Below are positions 7,597 through 15,664 of a DNA stretch of 41,913 nucleotides, one piece after another. The position numbers were made by a program, and so were the translations under genes. Position 1 is the first letter of the stretch. Every line of letters begins with the position of its first letter. A model generated the notes under the pieces. The model was not told the origin of the DNA. It did not search any database and saw only the letters and a list, made by a program, of their open reading frames with translations. The DNA is from Pontiellaceae bacterium B12219 (GTDB lineage Bacteria > Verrucomicrobiota > Kiritimatiellia > Kiritimatiellales > Pontiellaceae). The stretch is taken from the NCBI GenBank assembly GCA_029432795.1, contig JARNMJ010000039.1, positions 1-41,913 of the forward strand, read 5' to 3'.

Positions 7597-8562
7597 TTAA
7601 TATCCGTTCGGATGAGCGGTATGCCAGTCCCAGGCGCTCTGCACGATGTCTTTGAGATCGGCGTGTTTCGGATCCCAGCCGAGCACAGTGCGCGCTTTGG
7701 TGGAATCGGCCACAAGTGCCGTGCAGTCGCCCGCACGACGCGGCTGAATTTCCGCCGGAATCGGGTGGCCGGTCACTTCGCGGCAGACTTCAATGACTTC
7801 CTTCACCGTATAGCCGTCGCCGTTGCCCAGATTGAAAGCGCCGGAGATGCCGGGCTTCAGGGCCAGAATGTGCGCCTGTGCCAAATCCTTGATGTGAATA
7901 TAGTCGCGGACGCAGGTGCCGTCCCGGGTTTCGTAGTCATCGCCGAACATATAGATTTTTTCGCGTTTTCCTTGAGCAACCTGCAGCACGAGCGGAATCA
8001 GGTGGCTTTCGGGCTCGTGCGCTTCGCCGTACTGTTTGGTGGCTCCGCAGGCGTTGAAGTAGCGCAGAAATACGCATTCAATACCGTGAATGTCCTGGCC
8101 GGATTTAAAGATGTGTTCGCAGAGCAGTTTGGAATCGCCGTAAACGGATTCCGGTTTCTGCGGCAGGCTTTCGTCCATCGGAATGCGCTCGGGCGTTCCG
8201 TAGGTGGCGCAGGTGGAAGAAAAGATGAGCTTCTTGCAGCCGGACTCCACCATGGCGCTCATGAGATTCAGCGAGCCGCCGACGTTGTTTTCGTAGAAGG
8301 GCATGGGGGTAACCATGGACTCGCCGACTTCAATATAGGCGGCAAAGTGAATGACGGCATCCGGGCGTTCGGCCAGCAGTGCACTTTTGATGTCTTCTTT
8401 ATACCGCAGGTCGCCCTGCAGGAATTTAGCGCGGGGATCGATGGCTTCCTGATGTCCGCGTTCGAGGTTATCGAACACCACCACATCGTGTCCCTCTTCG
8501 CAGAGCATCTGCGTGGTAACGCTTCCGATATATCCGGCTCCGCCGGCAACTAAAACTTTCAT
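7597..8562 (-). CDS. galE: UDP-glucose 4-epimerase
   Basis: A 321-residue extended short-chain dehydrogenase that interconverts UDP-glucose and UDP-galactose with bound NAD+ (Leloir pathway). The N-terminal NAD motif GGAGYIG spans residues 7-13, and catalytic Y141 and K145 lie in YGDSK after the SSTCATYG segment. Length is close to the usual 330-340. GGAG precedes the ATG. It lies 75 bp downstream of galK on the same strand, so a galK-galE operon is likely. Confidence 0.93.
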   Translation of the reverse strand: MKVLVAGGAGYIGSVTTQMLCEEGHDVVVFDNLERGHQEAIDPRAKFLQGDLRYKEDIKSALLAERPDAVIHFAAYIEVGESMVTPMPFYENNVGGSLNLMSAMVESGCKKLIFSSTCATYGTPERIPMDESLPQKPESVYGDSKLLCEHIFKSGQDIHGIECVFLRYFNACGATKQYGEAHEPESHLIPLVLQVAQGKREKIYMFGDDYETRDGTCVRDYIHIKDLAQAHILALKPGISGAFNLGNGDGYTVKEVIEVCREVTGHPIPAEIQPRRAGDCTALVADSTKARTVLGWDPKHADLKDIVQSAWDWHTAHPNGY

Positions 8563-8588
8563 TTGAGAATCTCCGTAATGAGTAATTC

Positions 8589-8641
8589 ATAATACGTCAT
8601 CTTTTACAGGTGTAAGCAACGCATTACGTGTTACGTATTAT
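8589..8641. repeat. Inverted repeat in the galK-galE spacer
   Basis: ATAATACGT (8589-8597) is perfectly repeated inverted as ACGTATTAT (8633-8641), in an AT-rich spacer with further imperfect symmetry. The right arm overlaps the galK stop codon. It could form a transcript hairpin between the two gal genes. Confidence 0.4.
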
Positions 8642-9804
8642 TTAATAATCTGTGCACCTTGGGAAGGAACTATGATTTCCGCCGTGGGCTCAAGATCTTT
8701 CTCTTTGCAAAGTTGAATAATTTTATCACAGATGGTTTCGGCATCGGCGGCATGCACCAGCGCAACCACGCTACCGCCCCAGCCGCCGCCGGAAAGGCGG
8801 GCGCCGAGCGCACCGGCACTGCGGGCCGCTTCCACCACGATGTCCAGTTCATCGCAGGAGTTTTCGAATGCGGTGCGGGAGGTTTCGTGGGAGTCGAACA
8901 GGAATTGTCCAAACGCCGGAAGTTTGCCTTCAGCCAGGAGTTTAACGCCTTCTTCAACGCGGTAAATTTCTCCAACCACATGGGTGGCGCGTTGTGCGGC
9001 TTCCGGATCGATCTTTCCTTTAAGGGCGTCGAAATCTTCGAATTTGATATCCCGGAGTGCGGAAACGTCGTAGTCCACCAGTGCATTCAGTTCAGCCGCC
9101 GCTTTTTCGCAGCTGATGCGGCGCGCATTATAAGGAGAGTCTGCGAGGGCGTGTTTGATGTGGGGATTGATCATCAGGAAGACCACATCATCGGGCAGTT
9201 TCACCGGATAGGTTTCCAGGGTTCGGAAGTCGGAATGGATCAGGCCGTGGTGTACGCCGTAAATGCTGGAGAATTGATCGAGCAGCCCGCAGTTGCAGCC
9301 GGCAAAGTTGTTTTCCGATTTCTGGGCGAGAATTCCGATGGTGTTTTTATCGAGCTCTTTTCCGGCATAGCTCAGCGCGGCAAATGCCGTGGCAACTTCG
9401 AGGGCGGCGGAGGAGGAGAGGCCGGCGCCCATGGGAATGGAGCCGAGGAAGGTGCAGTCGACGCCGTCGACTTCCACGCCATATTCGCGGAGATAGAAGA
9501 ATACACCTTTCACATAGTTGGCCCACTGGAATTTCTTTTCGAGGCGGTCGTTGTTGGTCGGGTCAAATTCAGCGGTTTCCTTGATGTCACCGGCCGTGAG
9601 CCGGATGCCCGGTTTGTCTGATTTGGAAATGCAGAAGCAATGCCCCATGTTGATCGCGCATGAAAATGTGGTTCCGGCGTTGTAATCGGTGTGGTTGCCC
9701 AGGACCTCGATGCGTCCCGGTGCATAGGAAACGGCGGTGGCTTCGGTGCCGTAGATTTCAGCATGGATGGCCTGCGCTTTTTTCACTACTTCTTTGTCAT
9801 ACAT
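8638..9804 (-). CDS. galK: Galactokinase
   Basis: A 388-residue GHMP-family kinase that phosphorylates galactose with ATP, the entry step of the Leloir pathway. The galactokinase signature appears as PGRIEVLGNHTDYN (about residues 29-42), differing from the usual GRVNLIGEH by E, V and N. The ATP-binding motif PMGAGLSSSAA is near residues 128-138 and the C-terminal SGGGWGGS is present. GGAGG precedes the ATG. The changed signature (N in place of the usual E of GEH) is seen by eye; activity is still expected because the H-x-D-Y core is kept. Confidence 0.9.
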   Translation of the reverse strand: MYDKEVVKKAQAIHAEIYGTEATAVSYAPGRIEVLGNHTDYNAGTTFSCAINMGHCFCISKSDKPGIRLTAGDIKETAEFDPTNNDRLEKKFQWANYVKGVFFYLREYGVEVDGVDCTFLGSIPMGAGLSSSAALEVATAFAALSYAGKELDKNTIGILAQKSENNFAGCNCGLLDQFSSIYGVHHGLIHSDFRTLETYPVKLPDDVVFLMINPHIKHALADSPYNARRISCEKAAAELNALVDYDVSALRDIKFEDFDALKGKIDPEAAQRATHVVGEIYRVEEGVKLLAEGKLPAFGQFLFDSHETSRTAFENSCDELDIVVEAARSAGALGARLSGGGWGGSVVALVHAADAETICDKIIQLCKEKDLEPTAEIIVPSQGAQIIK

Positions 9805-9892
9805 GGGTGTTCCTCCGGTTTACTGACTTGTGAGGATCTCAATATATGGAGCCGTGCGCCTTTCTTCCATGGGATAACCCGGCAAAGACATG

Positions 9893-9923
9893 GACAAAAA
9901 ATGCATGTTATGCTTTTTTTGTC
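9893..9923. promoter_or_regulatory. Strong inverted repeat between galK and the AraC-type regulator
   Basis: GACAAAAAA (9893-9901) and TTTTTTGTC (9915-9923) flank GCAT-gtt-ATGC: 13 of 14 positions pair around a 3-base loop. With an A tract on one side and a T tract on the other it could be a bidirectional terminator or an operator for divergent transcription. Confidence 0.45.
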
Positions 9924-9940
9924 ACTTGTCCTTAATGCTT

Positions 9941-10001
9941 GGTCCTTCGTCCTTAGATGGAGGGCCGGATATGGCGAGCCATGGACCAAGAACGAAGAAC
10001 C
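9941..10001. repeat. Imperfect inverted repeat upstream of the AraC-type regulator
   Basis: GGTCCTTCGTCCTTAG (9941-9956) matches the reverse complement of 9986-10001 at 13 of 16 positions. It is low-complexity and of unknown role, and lies in the leader of the gene starting at 10016. Confidence 0.35.
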
Positions 10002-10015
10002 CGGGACGGTTTTAT

Positions 10016-10861
10016 ATGTTGGAATCCTTACACCACACGATCAGTCAGAAAGTGGCCGAAATTTTCGACCTGTATACGGAACTTCATGATATCCGGATTT
10101 CTCTCTTCAGTCCCGATGGCCGGCTGATTTATCCGGATAAAATCGGGCGTCCGAATTGTCAGCACTGCACGATGCTGCGCGAAACACTGGGGCTCGATGC
10201 CATGTGCCGTGAGCTGGATCATAAAATGATGCATACCGCTTTTGAGCGGCAGGATATGATTTCCTACACCTGCCACGCCGGCATGCGGGAGGCCACGGTA
10301 CCGATTCTTATTGATGGGGATTTGGCCGGATACGTCATGCTGGGCCAGTTCCGCAGTGAGGCGGCGCCCGTTCAGTCGCCGTATTCCGGGCTTTGGAAAA
10401 AAGAGCAGGGGACGGATGCGCTGCAGGCCGCCTATGAGCAGACGGCTATTTTTCCGGAGGATAAAGTTGAAACCCTGCTTTCGATGTTCCGGCATCTCCT
10501 TGAATTTATTGTCGGGGGGCAGCTGATCCACCATAAAGACTACGATCTGATTGAGCCGGTTATTGAGCGTATCAGAAAAATGCCGGACCGCGAGCTGTCG
10601 CTCAGCGAGGCTTCTGCATTGGCGGGGCGCAGTGCTTCAACGGTTTCTCGGGTATTTAAAAAAGTGACCGGTCTGAGTTTTAAACAATATCAGGTGGACC
10701 ATCGGTTGACACTTGCGGCCACGCAGCTGAAGACCAAGCAGCACCATCCCGTTGCTGAAATTGCGCAGGCGGTCGGCTACGAAGATCCACTCTATTTTTC
10801 CCGTGTTTTCCGTAAATACTTTGGATGTTCGCCTTCTGAATACCGCGTCGCTGCTGATTAA
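10016..10861 (+). CDS. PocR-domain AraC family transcriptional regulator
   Basis: About 281 residues from the ATG at 10016. The N-terminal part resembles the PocR ligand-binding domain, with a cysteine-rich segment (PNCQHCTMLRE, MCRELD, SYTCHAGM). The C-terminal 100 residues hold two AraC helix-turn-helices (SASTVSRVFKKVTGLS and the closing DPLYFSRVFRKYFGCSPSEYR). The frame is open back to 9890, but that start would cross the strong inverted repeat and adds no domain. It is divergent from galK, so it may control galKE; the ligand is unknown. Confidence 0.8.
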   Translation: MLESLHHTISQKVAEIFDLYTELHDIRISLFSPDGRLIYPDKIGRPNCQHCTMLRETLGLDAMCRELDHKMMHTAFERQDMISYTCHAGMREATVPILIDGDLAGYVMLGQFRSEAAPVQSPYSGLWKKEQGTDALQAAYEQTAIFPEDKVETLLSMFRHLLEFIVGGQLIHHKDYDLIEPVIERIRKMPDRELSLSEASALAGRSASTVSRVFKKVTGLSFKQYQVDHRLTLAATQLKTKQHHPVAEIAQAVGYEDPLYFSRVFRKYFGCSPSEYRVAAD

Positions 10862-10895
10862 ACTTGCGCCGAAGTGCCCGCCGTGAAAACCCGCG

Positions 10896-10910
10896 TTCCA
10901 AGGATTGGAA
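10896..10910. repeat. Dispersed palindrome copy (intergenic)
   Basis: Exact arms, spacer aggat, 18 bases before the tRNA promoter -35. Confidence 0.85.
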
Positions 10911-10928
10911 AATTTATGCTTCGTCCGG

Positions 10929-10957
10929 TTGACAGGGCCGAGGCCCGTGCGTATATT
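10929..10957 (+). promoter_or_regulatory. tRNA-Val promoter
   Basis: Consensus -35 TTGACA (10929-10934), 17-bp spacer, -10 TATATT (10952-10957), ending 16 bases before the mature tRNA. The spacer contains the GC-rich palindrome GGGCCGAGGCCC. Confidence 0.8.
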
Positions 10958-10973
10958 CCGTGCTTCTTTTTGA

Positions 10974-11050
10974 GAGTGATTAGCTCAGTTGGTTAGAGCA
11001 CTACCTTGACATGGTAGGGGTCGGAAGTTCGAATCTTCTATCACTCACCA
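10974..11050 (+). tRNA. tRNA-Val (anticodon GAC)
   Basis: A full cloverleaf: acceptor GAGTGAT/ATCACTC, D arm GCTC/GAGC, anticodon stem CTACC/GGTAG with loop TTGACAT (anticodon GAC), T arm GGAAG/CTTCT with TTCGAAT loop, and genomically encoded CCA. It stands alone with its own promoter and terminator. Confidence 0.95.
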
Positions 11051-11055
11051 TTTTT

Positions 11056-11087
11056 AAAGGCGCCCCGCTTTGCGAGGCGCCTTTTTT
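11056..11087 (+). terminator. tRNA-Val terminator
   Basis: AAAGGCGCC with GC near the loop pairs with GC and GGCGCCTTT around a TTT loop (one C-A mismatch), followed by a T tract. Confidence 0.85.
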
Positions 11088-11137
11088 GTTTGCGTTGCCA
11101 GCTTCACCAAAAGGGCCTGTTTCTTGAACCTGCATTA

Positions 11138-11308
11138 TTAGGTGATGTTCTTGCGGCGGGGCATCGGCTTGAGATTCTTTTCAGTTTCTCCAATTGCGGC
11201 TCGTCGTTGTTTTCTTTCCTGAGCAATAAGCACCTCTAGCCCGCGTTGAACCAACGCCGCCTTATCCAGAATATTGTCCCGGTTTGAGCAGGAGAGAATC
11301 TGAGTCAT
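11138..11308 (-). CDS. Small coupled ORF of 56 residues, unknown
   Basis: An open frame from ATG (complement of 11306-11308) to TAA (11138-11140). Its ATG overlaps the TGA of the upstream nuclease-like gene as ATGA, the classic translational-coupling arrangement. The product starts MTQILSCSNRDNILDKAALV and is then rich in charged residues (QERKQRRAA, MPRRKNIT), with a basic tail and no membrane segment. No family is recognised. The coupling and the otherwise gene-free spacer argue that it is real, but it could be a degraded remnant. Confidence 0.5.
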   Translation of the reverse strand: MTQILSCSNRDNILDKAALVQRGLEVLIAQERKQRRAAIGETEKNLKPMPRRKNIT

Positions 11309-12171
11309 CGATACTGCTCCAACTTTTGCATGAGCACCTTTTGCATTCGTGGTTTATCTTTTGGGTAGAGCGAGATGAGGCGCTTGCCTTGCTGCTGGTA
11401 GAGTTGCTGTTTTTTGAGCATGCCGATTTTATAATCCGCAGTCGTCATACCCCAGTATTCGATATAGATATCGAATTCGGGGAGATAGAAGTCGGGACGA
11501 ATGGCGTAGCCATCGAGAATGCGGAATCGTTCATCGTAGCGGTAGCGGATATTGGCGGCGGAAAGAATCTCGGCAATCAGGCGCTCACCATCGGACTGCA
11601 CCCACGTTCCATCTTTAGCGCGGATCTTCTTTTGTAACTCCACTTTCATTTCAAAATTGCGACGTTCCATGAAAACTTCATCGAAGCAATAATTGCAGAA
11701 CGGGCGTTGGAAGGCTTTTTGTGAGCGGGCGAATTCATCGGCTTCCAGCTCGACGCCACAGCGTTGGCAGCAACGGACCGCTTGCTTCTCTGCGATACGC
11801 AATGCCTCCTCAATCGTTTCAACGGCCCGTTTGGCATCTCGATTATTGTATTCGGGTTCAACAGGGCTGATGGCTAAGTCCCGCAAATCGGAGAGGGCAC
11901 ATTTGGAAGCTGTACCGTAGGCCTTGAGTGCTTTCATGGCATATTGCCGAACCTGTGGCTTGGCGTCGCGAAGCATCGGAACGAGAGCGGAGACAGCCTT
12001 TTTCGCATTCGCCAACCCGGCCAACTTGCCGATGGCCGATGCCGCAAGCCGGCGCACATTGGCGGCGGGGGAGCGCGTCAGTTCGGTCAGCTCAGGCAAC
12101 GCATTGGGGTCGCCGGAGTTTCCGAGTTCAACGGCGCGTTCCCTGAATTGCTTTTCGAGCTTGCTGTCCAT
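11305..12171 (-). CDS. HEAT-repeat protein with zinc finger and PD-(D/E)XK nuclease-like domain
   Basis: A 288-residue protein with three parts. Residues about 1-125 are HEAT-like helical repeats (ALPELTELTRSPAANVRRLA, ALVPMLRDAKPQVRQYAMKA). Residues about 133-165 hold two CxxC pairs (CQRC, CNYC) that look like a zinc finger. Residues about 190-285 resemble a PD-(D/E)XK or Vsr-like nuclease fold: an E in SDGERLIAEIL, then RPDFYLPEFDIYIEYWG, where D and E are candidate metal ligands, then a late K. It begins 5 bp after the polA stop on the same strand, hinting at a DNA repair or DNA end role. The nuclease assignment is by motif appearance only. Confidence 0.65.
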   Translation of the reverse strand: MDSKLEKQFRERAVELGNSGDPNALPELTELTRSPAANVRRLAASAIGKLAGLANAKKAVSALVPMLRDAKPQVRQYAMKALKAYGTASKCALSDLRDLAISPVEPEYNNRDAKRAVETIEEALRIAEKQAVRCCQRCGVELEADEFARSQKAFQRPFCNYCFDEVFMERRNFEMKVELQKKIRAKDGTWVQSDGERLIAEILSAANIRYRYDERFRILDGYAIRPDFYLPEFDIYIEYWGMTTADYKIGMLKKQQLYQQQGKRLISLYPKDKPRMQKVLMQKLEQYR

Positions 12172-12176
12172 TTTTC

Positions 12177-14966
12177 TTAATGCGCTTCGAGCCAGTTGGT
12201 GCCGGTTCCGCTCTCAACTAAAATCGGGATTTTCATGGGGATGGCGGATTTCATTTTTTCTTCGATCAAAGGAATCAGTTCGTCGGCTTCGTCGAGGGCG
12301 AGGTCGAAGACGAGTTCGTCGTGGACCTGGAGGAGGAGCTTGGTTTTTGTTTTTCGCTCTTCGAGCATTTTCTGGATGCTGATCATCGCAATCTTGATCA
12401 TATCGGCGGCGGTGCCCTGAATCGGGGCGTTGATGGCGTTGCGCTCGGCGCCGGAACGGACCATCTGGTTTTTGGCATTGATGTCGCGGATATAGCGGCG
12501 GCGTCCGGCGATGGTCTGCACGTATTCATGTTTCTGCGCAAATTCGATGGTGGTGTCGAGGTAGTCCTGCACGCCGGGATAGTTGGCGCGGTATTGCTCG
12601 ATGATCTCCTGCGCTTCTTTGCGGGGAATGCCGAGGCGTTGCGAAAGGCCGAAGGCGGAGATGCCGTAGATGATGCCGAAGTTAACCATCTTGGCTTTGG
12701 AGCGCATTTCGCGGGTGACGTCATCCTTTTCGACGCCGAAGACACGGGCGGCGGTGGCGGTGTGAATGTCTTCGCCGTGGATGAAAGCTTCGCGGAGGCC
12801 TTCATCGCCGGAAAGCTCGGCCATGATGCGCAGCTCGATCTGGGAATAGTCGGAAGCGAGCAGGGTGAAGCCCTTTCGTGGAATAAATGCGCGGCGGATT
12901 TCGCGGCCTTCTTCGGTGCGAATCGGAATATTCTGCAGATTCGGGTTCACGGAAGAGAGGCGTCCGGTGGTGGTGATGGCCTGGCTGAAGGTGGTGTGCA
13001 GTCTTCCGGTGTCTGGAAAAACTTCCTTGGGCAGGGCATCGACATAGGTGCTTTTGAGTTTGGTCAGACCGCGGTATTCGAGAATTTCGCGCACGATTTC
13101 GTGTTCGTGGGCCAGCCCGGAAAGAACCTCTTCGTTGGTTTTATATTGGCCGGTTTTGGTCTTTTTGGGTTTGTCCACGAGTTGAAGCAGATCGAACAGC
13201 ACTTCGCCGAGCTGCTTGGGAGAGTTGAGGTTGAATTCCATGCCGGCGCGGGTGTAGATGCTTTTTTCCAAGGTCTTGATCTTTTCTCCGAGTACGATGG
13301 AATAGGCGTCGAGGTTGGTAACATCCAGATTAATGCCGTTGTATTCCATTTGGCAGAGTACGGGCAGGAGCGGTGTTTCAATTTCGTAAAAGACGCGTTC
13401 CTGTCCACGCTCTTTAAGGATGGGTTTGAGTTTATGCCAAAGCTGGAGGGTGATGTCGGCGTCTTCGGCGGCATATTCGCAGAGCTCGTCGAGGTCGACC
13501 TCGCGCATTGATTTCTGCGTACTCTTCTTTTCGCCGATGAGCGCTTCGATGGGAACGGGTGAATAATTCAGCTCGATTTCAGCCATGCGGTCCATTTTAT
13601 GGCTTTGGTCCGGATCGATGAGGTAGTGCGCAAGCATGGTATCGAGCAGCTGCCCTTTCACTTCAATGCCGTGCCACTTCAGTACGCTGATATCGTATTT
13701 CAGGTTTTGGCCGACTTTCCGGACATCGGAACTTTCAAGGATTGGAAGAAAGGGTTTCAGTGCCAGCAGGGCCTGTTCGCGATCGGGCGGGAGGGTGACG
13801 TACCAGGCTTCGCCGGGATTGATGCAGAAGGAAATGCCGATCAGTTCGGCGGTGCGGACATCGAGGCCGGTGGTTTCGGTGTCGAAGCAGATTTCCATGG
13901 TGCCGGAGAGTGTTTTTGCCAGTGCTTCGCGTTCGGCGGCGGTGGTGACGAGGTGGTAGGTGTGTTTGACATCTTTAATGGTTTTAAAGCCCGGTGCGGG
14001 CTGGGTCATTTCAGGGTGTTCAGCGGCGGCGAATTCAAACAGATCGCCCTGACCGGAACTGGCGGCGGCCACAGCGACGGAGGCCGAGGTGGGCGATTCG
14101 CCGAAGAGCCGTTTGATCATTGATTTGAATTCAAGTTCGGTAAAGAGCAGTTTCAGGTCGTTGTCATTGGGTTTGCCGCGGAGCAGGCTTTCGGGATCTT
14201 CCTTTACGGGGACATCGCATTTAATGGTGACGAGCCGTTTGGAGAGCAGGGCCTGATTTTTGTTTTCTTCTATCTTTTCCTTCTGTTTGCCTTTCAGCTG
14301 ATCGGTGTTTTCGAGCAGATTTTCGACGGAGCCGAATTGAGCGATGAGTTTCTGCGCGGTTTTGGGGCCAATGCCTGGAACGCCGGGAATGTTGTCGGCG
14401 GTGTCGCCGGCGAGGCCGAGAATGTCGATAACCTGTTCGATCTTTTCGATATTCCACTGTTCGAGAATGTTTTTGACGTTGAGCAGCTCGGCATCGCCCC
14501 CGCTGCGACCGGGCTTGAGCATGAAGGTGTGTTCGTCGACGAGCTGGGCATAGTCTTTGTCGGGCGTGACCATATAGGTATCAAACCCTTCCTTTTCCGC
14601 CTGTCGGGCGAGGGTGCCGATCACGTCGTCAGCTTCAAAGCCGGGATATTCGAGCATCGGAATGTTGAACGCTTTCAACAGGTTTTTGATGTGCGGAACG
14701 CCGGTACGGATGCCTTCGGGGGTTTCATCGCGGTTGGCTTTGTATTCCGGAAATTCTTCGTGGCGGAAGGTGGGGCCGGAGGCATCGAGCGCAACGGCGA
14801 TATGGGTGGGCTCGTAGGTGTGGATGATATCGAGCAGGGTGTTTACGAAACCGTAGACTGCCGAGACGTTTTCGCCTTTGGAATTGATGCGGGGATTGCG
14901 GATGAAGCCGAAGTAGGCGCGGTAGATGATGGCCATGCCGTCGATGAGGAAGAGTTTTTTGTCCAT
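12177..14966 (-). CDS. polA: DNA polymerase I
   Basis: A 929-residue DNA polymerase I with all three domains. The 5'-3' exonuclease covers about residues 1-290 (VALDASGPTFRHE, EADDVIGTLA, GVPGIGPKTAQKL). The 3'-5' exonuclease covers about 330-520 and keeps its catalytic residues (DTETTGLD near 362, NLKYDISVL, YAAEDADIT), so proofreading should be active, unlike in many bacterial PolA. The polymerase domain has motif A DYSQIELR near 705, motif B RSKAKMVNFGIIYG and motif C QVHDELVF near 883. GAAGGA precedes the ATG. It functions in nick translation, Okazaki fragment maturation and repair. The HEAT/nuclease gene follows in the same operon. Confidence 0.96.
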   Translation of the reverse strand: MDKKLFLIDGMAIIYRAYFGFIRNPRINSKGENVSAVYGFVNTLLDIIHTYEPTHIAVALDASGPTFRHEEFPEYKANRDETPEGIRTGVPHIKNLLKAFNIPMLEYPGFEADDVIGTLARQAEKEGFDTYMVTPDKDYAQLVDEHTFMLKPGRSGGDAELLNVKNILEQWNIEKIEQVIDILGLAGDTADNIPGVPGIGPKTAQKLIAQFGSVENLLENTDQLKGKQKEKIEENKNQALLSKRLVTIKCDVPVKEDPESLLRGKPNDNDLKLLFTELEFKSMIKRLFGESPTSASVAVAAASSGQGDLFEFAAAEHPEMTQPAPGFKTIKDVKHTYHLVTTAAEREALAKTLSGTMEICFDTETTGLDVRTAELIGISFCINPGEAWYVTLPPDREQALLALKPFLPILESSDVRKVGQNLKYDISVLKWHGIEVKGQLLDTMLAHYLIDPDQSHKMDRMAEIELNYSPVPIEALIGEKKSTQKSMREVDLDELCEYAAEDADITLQLWHKLKPILKERGQERVFYEIETPLLPVLCQMEYNGINLDVTNLDAYSIVLGEKIKTLEKSIYTRAGMEFNLNSPKQLGEVLFDLLQLVDKPKKTKTGQYKTNEEVLSGLAHEHEIVREILEYRGLTKLKSTYVDALPKEVFPDTGRLHTTFSQAITTTGRLSSVNPNLQNIPIRTEEGREIRRAFIPRKGFTLLASDYSQIELRIMAELSGDEGLREAFIHGEDIHTATAARVFGVEKDDVTREMRSKAKMVNFGIIYGISAFGLSQRLGIPRKEAQEIIEQYRANYPGVQDYLDTTIEFAQKHEYVQTIAGRRRYIRDINAKNQMVRSGAERNAINAPIQGTAADMIKIAMISIQKMLEERKTKTKLLLQVHDELVFDLALDEADELIPLIEEKMKSAIPMKIPILVESGTGTNWLEAH
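13717..13731. repeat. TTCCG-N5-CGGAA palindrome (coding)
   Basis: Compensated variant, spacer gacat, inside polA. One-mismatch copies lie nearby at 13004 and 13733. Confidence 0.55.
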
Positions 14967-15025
14967 AGGATATTCCTTCGTAATACGATTCTAAATTGTG
15001 AATCGCGAATGCTACAGGCTCCGCT

Positions 15026-15040
15026 TTCCAATGTCTGGAA
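15026..15040. repeat. Dispersed palindrome copy (intergenic)
   Basis: Exact arms, spacer atgtc, in the polA/DsrE-like divergent spacer. It is enclosed by a second pair of arms, TACAGG and CCTGTA, giving a larger hairpin. Confidence 0.85.
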
Positions 15041-15084
15041 AATCCTGTATCAAATTCGTCCTACTTTTAATGGGAGGCTTATCG

Positions 15085-15510
15085 ATGAAAAAAATCGTCT
15101 TTTTATTACTGATGACAGCTGTTGTTTGTTTCGGCGCAGAGCCGAAAGAAAAGTTCGCCATTATTCTGCAATCCGGCAATGAAACCAATGAGGGCGCCGC
15201 CCGGGCCATGCATGCGCTTTTATATGCGCAGGAACTTGCCGAAAGTGGCTATAAGGTTGCGTTGATCTTTGACGGGGCCGGAGCGGGATGGGCGGTTCAG
15301 TTCCGGGATCCGGCACATCCGATGAATAAAGCGTATCTGAGCGTGGTGAATTCCGGCACGGTTCTGGAGATCTGCGATCATTGCGCGGAAAACTTTAATG
15401 TGAAGGATCAGCTCTCCGAACAGCAGCGGAATTTTCTTTCCGGTGATTATAAAGGACATCCGAGTCTTGTTCGGTTTATTCAGCAGGGCTATCAGCTTCT
15501 GATTCTTTAG
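15085..15510 (+). CDS. Secreted DsrE-like protein
   Basis: A 141-residue protein whose first 20 residues are a signal peptide (MKKIVFLLLMTAVVCFGAEP). The rest resembles the DsrE/DsrF-like fold: a first strand KFAIILQSG, then AARAMHALLYAQELAESGYKV and an FDGAGAGW loop. Cysteines in EICDHCAENF could be redox-active or bind a ligand. The start at 15085 is chosen for its GGGAGG site and signal peptide; the frame extends upstream to 14998 without support. Family members act in sulfur transfer or are uncharacterised, so the role here is unknown. Confidence 0.7.
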   Translation: MKKIVFLLLMTAVVCFGAEPKEKFAIILQSGNETNEGAARAMHALLYAQELAESGYKVALIFDGAGAGWAVQFRDPAHPMNKAYLSVVNSGTVLEICDHCAENFNVKDQLSEQQRNFLSGDYKGHPSLVRFIQQGYQLLIL

Positions 15511-15524
15511 AGGAAATCGCGGCG

Positions 15525-15555
15525 AAAAAAGGGGCAACGAAATTGAGCCTTTTTT
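15525..15555 (+). terminator. Probable terminator after the DsrE-like gene
   Basis: AAAAAAGG (15525-15532) pairs with CCTTTTTT (15548-15555), ending in a T tract. The stem is short and AU-rich, so efficiency may be modest. Confidence 0.45.
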
Positions 15556-15567
15556 ATACTTTGGCCT

Positions 15568-15596
15568 TTGCTTAACGTTGTGCCTTTCGCTAGATT
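15568..15596 (+). promoter_or_regulatory. Probable promoter of tpiA
   Basis: -35 TTGCTT (15568-15573), 17-bp spacer, -10 TAGATT (15591-15596), about 70 bases before the tpiA start. Confidence 0.45.
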
Positions 15597-15664
15597 CCCC
15601 CTTCATTTTTTGAATCGCAACGGGTGTTAACTGAAATATTTTTACGAAAACGGAGACTGTTTAA

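Noticed and set aside
9890-10015. N-terminal extension of the PocR-AraC regulator
   Set aside because: The extra 42 residues cross a strong inverted repeat, contain no domain and have no good ribosome binding site.
12321-13511. 396-residue ORF opposite polA
   Set aside because: Composition typical of an antisense shadow of a GC-rich gene; polA on the other strand has complete conserved motifs.
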